From: Camellia lanceoleosa
Lineage: Eukaryota > Streptophyta > Magnoliopsida > Ericales > Theaceae
Length of the DNA: 64,000 nt
Direction: 5' to 3'
Assembly: GCA_025200525.1 (NCBI GenBank)
Contig: CM045761.1
Location: forward strand, 98,742,182 to 98,806,181
Of this stretch, positions 24,032-34,702 are shown piece by piece; within the stretch, counting starts at the first letter, position 1; each line of letters begins with the position of its first letter. The translations under genes were made by a program, and so were the position numbers. The notes beneath the pieces were generated by a model. The model was not told where the DNA came from. It did not search any database and saw only the letters and a list, made by a program, of their open reading frames with translations.

Positions 24032-24490
24032 CGTCCAAGTCCAAAACAAGAGTAGTAGGAGGGCAACTCTGCGTCTGTTTAGGTAGCAGCATGGGCCGAA
24101 AAGTTGGGACAACTGATGACAGGTCTGGCAAATTCTTTATGAAGAAGTATGGGTCAAAGTCATCAAATTCTTCACATTCAACATCCTCCACGCAAACATC
24201 AGTAGACATGTGATCTTGATCTTGCTCATCAACACATTCCAACTTTGAGCTTTTCATGGAAAGGTATATAGCTGAAACTTCAGATGACAGGTTACCTCCA
24301 AAATCTGCAATACAACATGAAATCAAAGCATTTTTATCTGAGAGAAGTGTCCTGCCACATTACTGCCCATTTAAATCTTTGGATAAAATATTTGTAACAA
24401 CTTCCATATTACCGGGGCATGTCGCATTCATCAATGTCATTGTGGGCTCACTAGAATCTTGCATAACGTTACCGTTTACCATAATCTCAT
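24032..24490 (-). pseudogene. Captured exon of an SCP1-like small CTD phosphatase (SSP4-type)
   Basis: The minus-strand exon encodes the segment just before and into the catalytic motif of plant SCP1-like small phosphatases. SSEVSAIYLSMKSSKLECVD and STDVCVEDVECEEFDDFDPY are followed by FFIKNLPDLSSVVPTFRPML, LPKQTQSCPPTTLVLDLD. The exon stops at a splice donor (GACG then GTATGG) inside the D-x-D-x-T/V catalytic signature of the HAD/FCP phosphatase family. The next exon, with the rest of the catalytic domain, is not found. One in-frame TAA lies upstream, at about 24361. It is thus a partial, probably dead copy. These enzymes dephosphorylate the RNA polymerase II C-terminal domain; nothing here could do so. 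Recognition rests on the long conserved FFIKNLPDLSSVVP stretch. Confidence 0.8.
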
Positions 24491-25707
24491 ATAATTTTCA
24501 GTTTATAATAATTTTTTTAAACTAAACATATATATTTGTGAGATTCGCGGATTAACAATCTAATCCTTCCTCTTCAAAAAAGCAAAATGCCAATTGCTAT
24601 CTTGTTTAGTTTCCATCAAAGGTCAATGTTACAAAAAGTACTGGTATTGTATCCTATCAACAGAAAAAGAATATTTTAAAAGCATGAACATTTTCTATAC
24701 TCCCTATGCCCCAGCAATTTCTTATTGTGAAACTCTGCAATAGTAAAAGCATAGGATGCCAAACATGAGACATGGATTCAAGAAAAGGATCCACTTTGCA
24801 AATTTGATGCAAAGATTAAGTTTGTATTCAACTCTCATCTCTCCCAACTTCCTTATTTAAATTCTTAATTACATACTATTTATTGTAATATTACATTGGC
24901 GACAGGATGTCAATATTGAATGTTATACAAGTATAAAATTAATTGCAATACATTTACATACTTTAATGATTATACTATGTATTTGCTAAAATTTGTAATA
25001 CACAATAAAAGATCAGCAACAAGGTAAGAATTGATGTGGAAGAAAAATTAACTTCAATTATATTAAGAAAACATACACAAGCACACACATAAAGAAGAAG
25101 AAGAAACCAATCAAGATTTCGAATGGATAACGCTATTTTATCATTTGCACAAACAGTAGTAAAAGAGAAATCAATTCCCTTTAGGGAAGAGGCCTTGGGA
25201 CTTCTTGAATCCCAAATAATTCAGCCAATAACTCCAATCTCAACACATGTACAGATCATTTTCTCAACTGCAACCTAACCTATAAACAAATTAGATCAAT
25301 TTAGGGTCGTGCATATATCCACACTTGTGCAGGGACAGTGAAGTCCAAGAATGAAGCCAAGGATCTGCCTATCTCATGACCCTCGTAGATGTAACAAAGA
25401 GGAGAAAAAAAAACTGACATCTAGGGGGAAATATTAATATTTCTTTATATATGATAAACTATTAACCTCGATTCCCAATCAACAAATGTCAAAGGAAACA
25501 ATAGACGCCAACCCCTAAGATTAGGAAGGAATATCACAAAGCTTACCAACCATTTAATAGTACTATGTCTACATACCCTGTGAAGCTCTGCAATTGTTAC
25601 TTTTACGCAGGTCTGATTGTTTGCTTTGGATGAATATCAGATTTCACAACTAAGATCAGATTTCAGATTACACAGTGTGATCAACTAAGATAAGAGATAT
25701 ATCTGAT

Positions 25708-25745
25708 ATATATATATATATATATATATCAGATATATATATATA
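25708..25745. repeat. (TA)n microsatellite flanked by GATATATCTGATATATATC palindromes
   Basis: A TA run within nested ATCTGATATAT/ATATATCAGAT inverted repeats, able to form a long AT hairpin. Confidence 0.85.
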
Positions 25746-25803
25746 AAACAACCATCGGGCCGAGAGAGAGACAGAGACAGAGATTGAGAGAGAGAGAGTT
25801 TAC

Positions 25804-25888
25804 CTGTGAGTAGATCGGCGGTGCGATGATCGGTGCGAATCGATGAGATGAACAATGAGAGAGTGAGAGAGTGATCGGTGCAGAGATG

Positions 25889-25931
<43 letters not shown>

Positions 25932-26000
25932 CAACTGAGAGAGTGATGTGAGGGAGACGATTAGATTTAGGGTTTTTTTTTGTTCTGAAGAGATTGGGGA
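25804..26000 (-). pseudogene. Captured 5' leader exon with (CT)n tract
   Basis: On the minus strand: a GC-rich piece, AACCCTAAATC (a telo-box-like leader motif), a long CT run (25892-25932), short GATCGCACCGCCGATCTAC text, then CTCACAG followed by GTAAAC, a good donor. This is the usual make-up of a plant 5' untranslated first exon. It lies upstream, in the right orientation, of the phosphatase exon, so promoter-proximal DNA of the captured gene seems to have been included. Confidence 0.5.
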
Positions 26001-26269
26001 TTTTGGGGGGCGCGGGAATGGAAAAAATGAGAGGAACCGAGCGGGCGGGATGGGAAAAAAAAAATTCATCGTAAATGAATATTTAAATAATAAAAATAAA
26101 TAAATAATAATTTTTATTTTCTTTTCGTTATTAAGGTTGAAAATTTATTTCTTTTACATATATTTTAATGAAAAATATTTTCCACTAAAATAAAAGTAAA
26201 TTTTCTGTAGTCAATGAAAAATATTTTTCTGCGGCCTATTTTTTTTATTACTAAAAATCATGAACTAAT

Positions 26270-26580
26270 TTTTTGTGGTAGAGGAAAAGGAGCGGCAACA
26301 GTAGTAAAGGTGGTGGATAAGAGATGATGGTGGTGGTGGTGGTGGTGGTGGTGTTGGTGATGGCAAAAGAGATTAGTAGTGAAGTTGTGATAGTGGTAGT
26401 GTAAATGGAGTGGCAGGGGTGAAAGAGAGGTAATGGTAATAGTAGTGGTAGTAGTGGTAATGGAGTGGTAGTGATAGTAGTAGTAATGGTAATCGTAGAG
26501 ATGAAGTGGCAACAGTAGAAGTAATGGTGGTGGTGGAATGGTGTTTGCAGTAGTGGTGAAGGTGGTAAAGGAGATGGGTG
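26270..26580. repeat. (GGT)n/(GTA)n trinucleotide-rich segment
   Basis: Runs of GGTGGTGGT and AGTAGTGGTAAT across about 300 bases, giving Thr/His/Tyr-rich spurious minus-strand frames. Confidence 0.85.
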
Positions 26581-27620
26581 GTGAGAGAGAGAAATGAGTG
26601 AGAGACAGATAGAGAAGAGAGAGAGACAGAGACAGAGACAGAGTGATAAGCGAGAGAGAGATAAAGAGAGAAAGAGATATAGAGAGAGAGAGACAACGAG
26701 ACAGAGAGACAGAGAGAGAAATAGATAGAGAGAGACATATAGAAAAATAGAGATAAACAATAGATGAGAGAGATATATAGAAAGAGAGCGAAAAGAGCAT
26801 TTTCTTGTAGTGGATCGATAAATCGATGGGGAGCTCAATAAATAAAGAAGACAGATAATTCAAAACTCTGTTCAAAACTTAATTCAAATCAGTTTTTTAA
26901 ATATTTTAAATATTTTAAAAATATTTTAATTTTGTGAGAGACAGATAAAGAAGAGAGATAGAGAGAGATAGAGTGATGAGCGAGAGAGAGAGATAGACAA
27001 AGTGGTTATTAAAAGTGTATTTTTTTATAGTAGATCGATAAATCGAGAAGGAGCTCGATAAATAGAGAAGATGGGAGTAAGAGAGTGAGCAAGGCGAACA
27101 TAGTGAGGGAGAAATAGACAAATAGACAAGTAGACACAGAGAGAGAAGAGTGATGAGTGAGAGAGAGACAGGGAGAGAGAGATAGACAGAAAAAGAGATA
27201 GAGAGAGAGAGAGATGGAAAGATAGAAAAAGAGAGAGAAACAAGAGATGAGCGAGAGATAAACAAAAAAAAGAGAGAAATAGAGCGAAAAGAGATGAGCG
27301 AGAGAGAGACAGAGAAAAAGAGAGAGACAGAAAGAGAAGAGAAATGAGCGAGAGAGATAAAAAGATAAAAGAGAGAGAGAGGAAAAAAAAAAGAAATAAG
27401 AGAGATAGAGATAAGAAAGATGAGCGAGAGAGATAGAGGGAGAAAACAGATGAGAGAGATAGAGAGAAGAGAGAGAAGAGAGACACAGAGAGAAATGAGA
27501 GAGAGAGAGAGAGAGAGAGAGAAACAGGCAAACATAGAAAGAGAGAAAGATAGAGATAGAGAGAAATGAATAAAAAGAGATAAAGAGAAGAGAGAGAGAT
27601 AAAGACAGAGAGACAAGAAG
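26578..27620. repeat. Purine-rich GAGA tract with internal duplication
   Basis: About 1 kb in which the plus strand is almost only G and A (GAGAGA, AGATAGAGAG, GACAGAGA). Two blocks, 26806-26870 and 27018-27080, share GTAGWGGATCGATAAATCGA-type text and GGAGCTCRATAAATARAGAAG, showing a ~210-base duplication. Minus-strand ORFs of up to 233 codons (runs of SLSLSL) are artefacts of the repeat. Confidence 0.85.
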
Positions 27621-27679
27621 ATGAAAAAATAAATGAAAAGAGAAATGTTATATCAAAAGAGTAAGACGACATTGTTTTT

Positions 27680-28332
27680 TTTAATTTTTTTTGCGACAGA
27701 AAAATACCGTTGAATTTATTCAAACCATTTTGTGACTGTATATATATGAAGCTATCTCAAAACCACAATCACTATGCTAGGTTAGAGTTTTCCAAAAACT
27801 CTTTTGAGAAAATTATACTTTCTTGTTTTCCGTGTTATATTGTTTTTACTGATTTTTTTTAATATTTTAAGTATTTTTTTAAAATTTTTAGACACACCTA
27901 ACATAAATACACCTAAAAATTAAAAAAAAATTGTAAAAAAAATCTTTTAAAAATTCACTAAATAGCAAAAATATAAAAAAAATACAATAATTCAATATTT
28001 TTTTTTTGTATTTTTATGTATTTATTAATTTTAAAAAATATTTTTTCATAAATTTTTTATTTTTTAGATACATCTAAGTAAGGTACATCTAAAAAAAATA
28101 TTTAAAATTTTAAAAATATTCACTAAAAAAAAAAAAACACGAAAGCCACTTTTTGTGACGGCAGAAAATGCCGTCTCAAAAAAGCAGAGTATTTGCGACG
28201 GCACCATTTGCCGTCTCAAAAAAGCAGAGCATTTGCGACAACACTATTTGCCGTCTCAAAAAATGTTTTTTTGCGACGGCAAGTGTGCCATCGTAAATAG
28301 TTCCATCTCATATACCCAGTTTTCTTGTAGTG
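27680..28332. repeat. Right subterminal region of the CACTA element
   Basis: TTTTTTGCGACAG near 27689 and four clear GCGACGGC...GCCGTC blocks at 28145-28300, close to the right terminus. A 300-base AT-rich stretch with a duplicated ATTCACTAAA motif lies between. Confidence 0.8.
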
Positions 28333-28398
28333 ACTTGATCATGAGATTACAAATATCTGATTAGCTTAGTTTTTTTGCATGAATGATATATTCAATGA

Positions 28399-28954
28399 CA
28401 CTACTACAATAATGCTTAAATGTCATGATTTTTAACTGTGATCTTAGGTTACATCGATTTGACAAAGGGGGCCGGGTTGGGTTGCACTGGTCGTAGATAA
28501 TAGAGCTGCGCAGTTGCAACAATTGCTGTTGCAAATGAGAAGAAGGCGACTGTAGATGGGATGACGACAGTCATCGACGACAGAAAATCGATAGCAATCG
28601 TCGACAATCATGGCTGCGTCAATTATTTGTTGGCCTCCCTAATTTCGTGCAAAGATTAGAGAGAGAATAATGAAGAGAAGGGTTCATATTTTGTGATGTA
28701 GTGAGAACTATACAAGAAAAACCTATATATTTAAAGAAGGGCAATTTCGACTTTTCAACACAAACTGTTAACAGAGCAACTGTTGTAGTTTAGTTCAAAA
28801 TCACAAGGGAGGTAAGTGGCTTTTTCCAAATGATAGGGGATTAAAATGCAAATGGCCAAGCAAATTTTGCCCTATTTTTTTATATCTCGTTTTTATAAAA
28901 ATTGAGATATTTGTAAATTTTTTATTATGATATTTAACTGTTGTTATAGTAGTG
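28399..28954. mobile_element. Small CACTA-like non-autonomous element
   Basis: 556 bp bounded by CACTACTACAATAATG and TTGTTATAGTAGTG, that is inverted ends CACTACTAYAA. The flanks TGA and CGA are an imperfect 3-bp duplication. There is no coding sequence. It lies 66 bases from the larger CACTA element but has different ends. Confidence 0.5.
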
Positions 28955-29657
28955 CGAATCTTACAATATAACTATTTAAATCATTAAAATAGACCTAAGA
29001 TAAACTCTCAATAACCCTCATAACTAGACGGTTGTGCCTTTGGGCACAGTAATAACTCCATTCCTCATAATACATGTTGGACTGGCCAGTATTATATAGA
29101 TCCATATAAGGGTAGAATTTGAATGAAATTTATTTGATGCTATGTGGCAGATCTCATAACTTTTTCCCCTAATAGAGGTTGATCATTCGATGACATGGCA
29201 TTATAAAATAATTAAAAAGAATCTTTTGTGTATTTTAAGCCATCCAAAATAGTGCACACGGCCCAAACACGGTGGATTGAGAGATTATTGAGTCGGATGC
29301 CACTAATGATATCCTTCCTACGTTATCCTTCTATTCTATCTCTATTCTGTATTCTCTATTCTAGGAATATTTGATTTCATTTCAATTATTACATAGCATA
29401 AATCCATTCCTTTGTACTAGCATGTTTTGATTCCAATAATTTAGGGTGGCCCAAATACACGCATATATACACAAAGACATTTTTTTATATAAATGAAAAC
29501 ATTTAATAATTCAGTGATAAATACAAGTGGAACTCTATTTTTTGCGATTAATAGTAAGAAAATCAACTACAAAATTTGTTTATTTATATAACTTTTCATT
29601 AATTTTGGGCATGGAAGGAGCTTGAGCATAGTTTAAATGGTTATGCTTTCATATATT
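28955..29657. other. AT-rich spacer
   Basis: No gene, element end or repeat recognised. Confidence 0.5.
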
Positions 29658-30032
29658 ACACTCCATTTGGATGAAGCGGTTTGATAAGAAAAGAAAAAGA
29701 AATTGTGAGAATAAAAAAGTGATTTGGATGGTTAAGTAAATAAGAAATTATGATAAATGAAGAGAGATGATGAGAAAAGTATTCTCACCAAACTTATGTT
29801 TTGTTTCACACCAAAAGTTGTAGGATTTGGTGAGAAAATAATTGGGTTTAATAAAATATTTTTAAAATATCAAAATTATCCTTATGAAAAAACATAACTT
29901 ATTAATATAAAAGGTTGTTTTGGTAAAATGAAATACAACACTTTCTTTTATTTTCTCTTATTTACTCTATCTAAACAAAATAAGTAAGAAATCACATTTT
30001 TTTTCTCTTTTATTCATTCAAACACAATAGTG
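29658..30032. mobile_element. MITE-like inverted-repeat element
   Basis: About 375 bp with left end ACACTCCATTTGGATGAA and right end TTCATTCAAACACAATAGTG, inverted copies sharing TTTGRATGAA. The interior is AT-rich and non-coding. The ends resemble small hAT-type elements. No clear target duplication was found. Confidence 0.5.
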
Positions 30033-31740
30033 AGAAATGGTTCTGTTTGATATAGCTCTAGAACTAACGTTCCAGACTTTATTTTGCATATGATGTTTGT
30101 TTTGATTTCAAATCATAATTCGACACTCACTTTTGAAAATGCGGTCGAAAGCGGAAAAATTTGGATTAATCGGTCGTCCCACCGGATGTCCCATAGGTCG
30201 TTCGGCCGATTGACCGAAACAGTGCAAATAATTTTTTTATTTATTTTTTTTATTTTTATTTTTTATTTTTTTTGCAATTGACATATGTTAATTTTTATAT
30301 ATTCGAAAAAAATATTTTCCGAATTTTTAAAAAAAATTTATGCGCTTTAATAGAATTTTGAGTTGTATGTTTGGTTATAAGTTGTAAGTTTTTGTATCAA
30401 ATATTATATGTCACATTAAAAAATTTTCACTCAATTCAAAACTCTTTCACCAAATAAATTTTCCACACTCAAATCATAATTCCAAAACTCACAAACTCAA
30501 AATACAACTTCTACACTCAAATTATATTTAAAAAATTCTACTAAACGCAACCGTTTATTTATTTATTTTTTTTTTTCTCTTCACATCTCATCTCACAATC
30601 CAAACAGAGAGATTTGGGAGTAATGCTAGGCATTTGTGGTGCTACTATAAATATCATAATTAAATCCTTTTAACTCATAACTGAAAAACAAATCAAATAC
30701 CAAGTATAATTAAATGAGATTTAGTTTTGGAAAAATGTTTTGTGCACACAATTTGTGTGCCCCTAATGCACACAATTGCCATTTTTTTTAATTTTTTTTT
30801 TTTTTTTTTTTTGAATTTCAATTTTTTCGGGGATGCTCTCTGCTCTTTTCCCAACCTGTTAGTTTTGTATGGCTTCCCCGTAAGCTATGGGGTATACGGT
30901 TAGCCAATTAATGGATGACAACCCAGCAAGGGTGGGCAAAACTTTTATCTTTCCTCTTGTTTATTTATTTATTTTTTCATTCCTCTCCTCACAGTCGACA
31001 ATACATCCTATTCTCTGATCCTCCCTTCGTCTACCCTCGCACGTTTAGATTTATTTTTTTTAGAATGTTAAGTTTAGAATTATTAAAATTGAAGATCTCA
31101 ATTTTACGAATAAAATTAGTGCATTGTGAGAATAATTTGTATTTATATTAATGATTTGAACTATTCATTTTATATGATAAGTTAGGAAAAATATAAATGC
31201 AAAAAATTAGATTAATCATACATAAGTAATCACATGAACAAACCAAATATATATTATAACACATAAAAGGTCTTATTCTTAAAAACATAAAAGCCCGATA
31301 AATATAACTTTAGCAAATCATTTTTTTAAATTATTTTGATTTGTTGGATGGTGGAATTTAAATCATTTTGATTTTTTTAAAACTTGGGCAAATAAAACTT
31401 TGGCAAATCATTTTGATTTGTTCGATGGTAGATCAATTTAATTTTTTATATAAATAATTTTATCAAAAAGATAAATAATTTAAATTATCGATAATAAGTC
31501 AATTTCACTATGAAATTCAGAACTACAACTTTGGCAAATCTAGACTCTTCACTGTTGTCAATGTCTCCGTCCCTTCCGTTTGGGTCAGGCTCTAAATTTT
31601 CCGTAATCTAATTTTTAATTTTTATTAAAAAATAAAAAAATCATTATAAATTATCACACCATTCTTTTTATTTTTTTATATATATTTTTTATAAAAAATT
31701 AAAAAATTACTGAAATAATATGTTCCTAAACAGCCTAAAT
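30033..31740. other. AT-rich spacer with inverted-repeat traces
   Basis: GTTGTATGTTTGG near 30363 and the opposing ATACAACTTCTAC near 30500 hint at another small inverted-repeat element, not delimitable. A long T run is at 30784-30812. No gene recognised. Confidence 0.4.
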
Positions 31741-31824
31741 CGTAACAACCTCAAAGGATATCAGGCGAGACAAAGCCCAGTAGTGAACCAGTCGCCGGAG
31801 ACCACTCCGTAGAGATAAAATGGT

Positions 31825-32052
31825 TCACCCAAGCTCATCTGTCCAAAAGCTTCCTGTCACTCCATCTTTCAAAATGGCAGATCTCAATTTGAACCACACA
31901 CTCATAGCGGACCTCTTACTTTGAGCCCTGAAGCTCTCTACTTCACTATCATCGGCAACAGTTGATGCCGAAAAAACACTCATCAATTTTTCAGGCCATG
32001 TATCGATGGCTTCAACAGGAGTAATAATGAAGATAACATCACCAGATCCCAT
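31825..32052 (-). CDS. Unassigned 75-codon ORF
   Basis: Starts MGSGDVIFIITPVEAIDTWP and ends in TGSFWTDELG. Its composition is balanced, unlike the surrounding AT-rich frames, and it has no obvious low complexity. It may be an exon or gene fragment, and a possible plant-gene-like leader lies upstream. I do not recognise a family and see no splice sites that clearly extend it. It could be chance. Confidence 0.3.
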   Translation of the reverse strand: MGSGDVIFIITPVEAIDTWPEKLMSVFSASTVADDSEVESFRAQSKRSAMSVWFKLRSAILKDGVTGSFWTDELG

Positions 32053-32270
32053 TTTCCCCCAGTTTTTTCTTAAGTTTGATCAAACAGTTAACTGAAGTAA
32101 AAGCTCAATGAAATTAAACACGTGTTGCATCGTCATTGGATAACCATACACAAAGGGGTTCACGGCGTGTTCGGATCCTCAACCGTGATTCTGTGGAGTG
32201 ATCTGGTGGAGTAGATTAGTGAGGGAGCGACACTTATCCCACTGATGAAATCAAGGACTGAGATGGCTTG

Positions 32271-32298
32271 CTCACCAAAACGATATCGTTTTGGTGAG
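32271..32298. repeat. Perfect 28-bp palindrome
   Basis: The half-site CTCACCAAAACGAT is followed directly by its exact reverse complement, centred on CGATATCG. It has no loop. It lies about 170 bases upstream of a NAC-gene fragment. Confidence 0.9.
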
Positions 32299-32465
32299 GG
32301 AAACCAGATAAATAAATAAGAAAATTGAATCAGTTCAACGAACCTCCAAGAAAAATGGAAACCCAAAATATGAAGATTGTTTACGGCAATTTCTAGATTA
32401 AAATTAATAGATTCTCAATTTTGATTATTATTATGCTTTGTTGATTGTTGTGTTCTGGGTTTTAA

Positions 32466-32519
32466 TTGGATGATTGGGTCCTATGTCGGATCTACAAAAG
32501 GAATTCGAGTGCTGAAAAA
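32466..32519 (+). pseudogene. NAC-domain gene fragment (subdomain E)
   Basis: Eighteen codons, LDDWVLCRIYKRNSSAEK, match the C-terminal end of the NAC DNA-binding domain (D-x-WVLCRIYKK). In NAC genes this segment opens the last exon, after the second intron. The bases before it (GGGTTTTAA) look like a decayed acceptor with AA in place of AG. No subdomains A-D lie upstream in the window, and the reading soon passes into low-complexity T-rich DNA. It is a fragment, probably carried or left behind by element activity. Confidence 0.7.
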
Positions 32520-32687
32520 TGGGATTTTTTTGGATTAGTGTTTTATTTTTTAACCTTTTTATTTTTTATTTTTTATTTTTTTTTTGGGATATGGCTAGGT
32601 CAAGTTTTAGATAGGTTCGAGTTTTTTGAAATCTGTTCCAGTTTTTTGACTTTGTTGATGGCTTTAAAAATTAGCTTTAACTAAGTA

Positions 32688-34096
32688 TGTAGTAACCGGG
32701 TGCTTATTTACTATACTTAGTTGATTTTTGGATTTTATGTTGGCATTATTGATTTTTCGGGCATGGCCTGGGTTATAGGCTTCTAGCCAATATTATTGGT
32801 CAAGGTTGTAGGAGATAGTTGTACTAATTATCTACGATATAGACCCTCGAACACTACGCAGTTGAAAGGAATAGTAACCTTTATAGCTGTGGATGGAACT
32901 TCTTTCTGACATACAGTTCGGAGTGAACCCAGAGTGTGATCAAGATATGACATATTATTGATTTTACAACTCAGACGCGGTATTGGTGACGAGACGGGTT
33001 AGTGCCTTCATGGCAAGTATTGTATGCCCTGTTGGCGGTTATTATGTTTTAAAGTTTATTCTTTTATTTAAGTTCTTAGGGTGAGTTAATTAAATAAAAA
33101 TGAGATTTATGCCCTATTGATAGTCATTGTATTTGGTTTATTTATTTAAGTTTAACAGGCGTAAATTAAATAAAATGAGGTTTCGGCCAAGTTGAAAGAT
33201 TTATTTATTTAAGCTACCTAGTATGAGTTAATTAAATAAAAATATAATTGATGTCATGTTGCTAGTCATTGTAGCTTGTTTATTCATTTAAGTTAACGAG
33301 CATAAGTCACTTAAATAAAATGGAATTGATGCTTTATTACAGAACTATAGTTTGCTTAATTATTTAATTTAACTAGTATGAGTTAATTAAATAAGTTAGA
33401 ATGGATGCCCTGTTAGTAGTCTTATCATATTTCGATTTAATTATTTATTTAAGTTAACTAGTGGGGTTAATAAAATAAATTGGACTTAAGAGATTAAGTA
33501 ATTAAATTTGAGTATTTGGCATAGCATGATATTATGTGTATATATATAGTATTACTGTACCCGCATGTCTTTTTAAGTAATGCTATGAGATTATTTGGTA
33601 AGTGTGTGGTTTACTCGCTCCCTACCAGACAATTGCACACGGTATCTTTGGGGCTAAGGATCAAACATCTTGTTTTGTCATATTACTATTGTAATGTGGT
33701 GATGAGTTATAGTGCTTCCATTTATTATGTTTGGCTTCAAGCCTTTATTTGTTTTATTTGACTGAGCGAGCGCCTTTCTTTTGTGAAAGACAACGCCCTC
33801 ATTATTATTGCAAGCCTGTGGGGCATTTTGTTTGTAAAAAACATGTCATATTGAATGCATTACACGAAGAGTGGATTTATGGTTTCCATCCATGATATTA
33901 TTATTATTATTTTGTTCTTTAGCTATACCATATTTTGAAATAAAGGATTTTTTGGATTATTTTCTCATGTGAACTTTCAGAAAGTAAAGAAAACAGTTAA
34001 CGAAAATGATTTTTGATAATTAAAAGAATGAAGATGAAATTCCTTCAAAAAACTTCACGTTTAGGTTAATTAGTTTTTGAAAATTGGGATGTGACA
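32688..34096 (+). mobile_element. LTR-like segment (possible solo LTR)
   Basis: Starts TGTAGTAACCGGG and ends GAAAATTGGGATGTGACA; the end resembles gypsy LTR ends elsewhere in the window. No polypurine tract, primer site or coding sequence adjoins it, and no clear target duplication is visible. It contains the tandem array at 33030-33490. Orientation is taken from the GTGACA end. Confidence 0.4.
33030..33490 (+). repeat. Tandem array, about 78-bp unit, six degenerate copies
   Basis: Each unit carries TTTATTTAAGTTAAC-like text followed by GAGTTAATTAAATAAAAT, then a GATGCC-TGTT-GTAGTCATT spacer. TTTAAG positions near 33070, 33145, 33210, 33288, 33367 and 33447 give the period. Within each unit TTATTTAA and TTAAATAA are inverted, so each can fold into a hairpin. 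Confidence 0.75.
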
Positions 34097-34167
34097 GAAC
34101 AAATATATACAAATTTAAAGAGATAGGTTCAAAAATTGAATAGATAAAATGGATTTCAATAGATAGG

Positions 34168-34702
34168 TGTAGACAACCCATTTTTTACTGGCCGTAAAAT
34201 GTGGGTCTACCCAAAGCTCCTAATGAAGATAACAAATGTCACTCTAAACAACAAGTCAAAGATATAGAAAGTGATATATCCGCCCTACACCCATTTTTGG
34301 CCAAAATGTTTTCTAGACCCTCAAACTTATTTTCAAAATGTTTTTTAAGGCAATTGGCACAGTTTCATTCATTTTGGCCATTCTAGGCAATGTATTTTCC
34401 AAAATGTTTGATCTGCTTTCCAAAAGAGTTAGATTAGAAAGCCAGAATGAATGGGAAAACACGAAACACCTTTCAAGAAAATGTATCAGATAAGGTAAGA
34501 TCGGCCAGATAACTTCTTTGCAACACGCCTATAACTTTGATCTGTGGACGCGTCTCCGGGCCTTTTCTACTTCACTAGACAACTTTCTGAGGAAACATGC
34601 CGGGCTACTCTACACCGATCGAACAAGTCTTATCTGGGGCAACTTGCTATGACGTCAGCCAAACAACTTTCTTGTTAGGTGTCCCAAGGATCATGGAATA
34701 TG
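34168..34702 (+). mobile_element. Left part of Ogre-like LTR1, split by a solo LTR
   Basis: Begins TGTAGACAACCCATTTTTTA, like the other Tat/Ogre-type LTRs in the window (TGTAGACACCCC). No polypurine tract precedes it, so it is taken as the outer start of a 5' LTR. It breaks at ATATG, where the solo LTR enters, and resumes at 37264. Confidence 0.6.

Larger units (their letters stand above)
22241..28332. mobile_element. CACTA (EnSpm-type) element with captured host gene: Pack-CACTA
   Basis: 6092 bp. Left end CACTACAAAAAAATTG; right end read inward from the minus strand CACTACAAGAAAACTG. The bases ACT at 22238-22240 are repeated at 28333-28335, the 3-bp target duplication typical of CACTA elements. 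Both ends carry many copies of the subterminal motif TTTTTGCGACGGC and its complement GCCGTCGCAAAA, the presumed transposase-binding repeats. No transposase (TNPA or TNPD-like) sequence is visible. The interior carries exons of plant genes on the minus strand, AT-rich spacers, and about 1 kb of purine-rich repeats. It therefore looks non-autonomous. Confidence 0.85.

Noticed and set aside
26251..27723. Long minus-strand ORFs up to 233 codons rich in Ser, Leu, Thr and His
   Set aside because: They are translations of the GAGA/GGT repeat tract; overlapping frames are equally open and show no domain.
22386..28300. Repeated GCGACGGC units considered as a CRISPR-like array
   Set aside because: Spacing is irregular, both orientations occur, and they lie at both ends of an element with CACTA termini, so they are subterminal transposon repeats in a plant genome.
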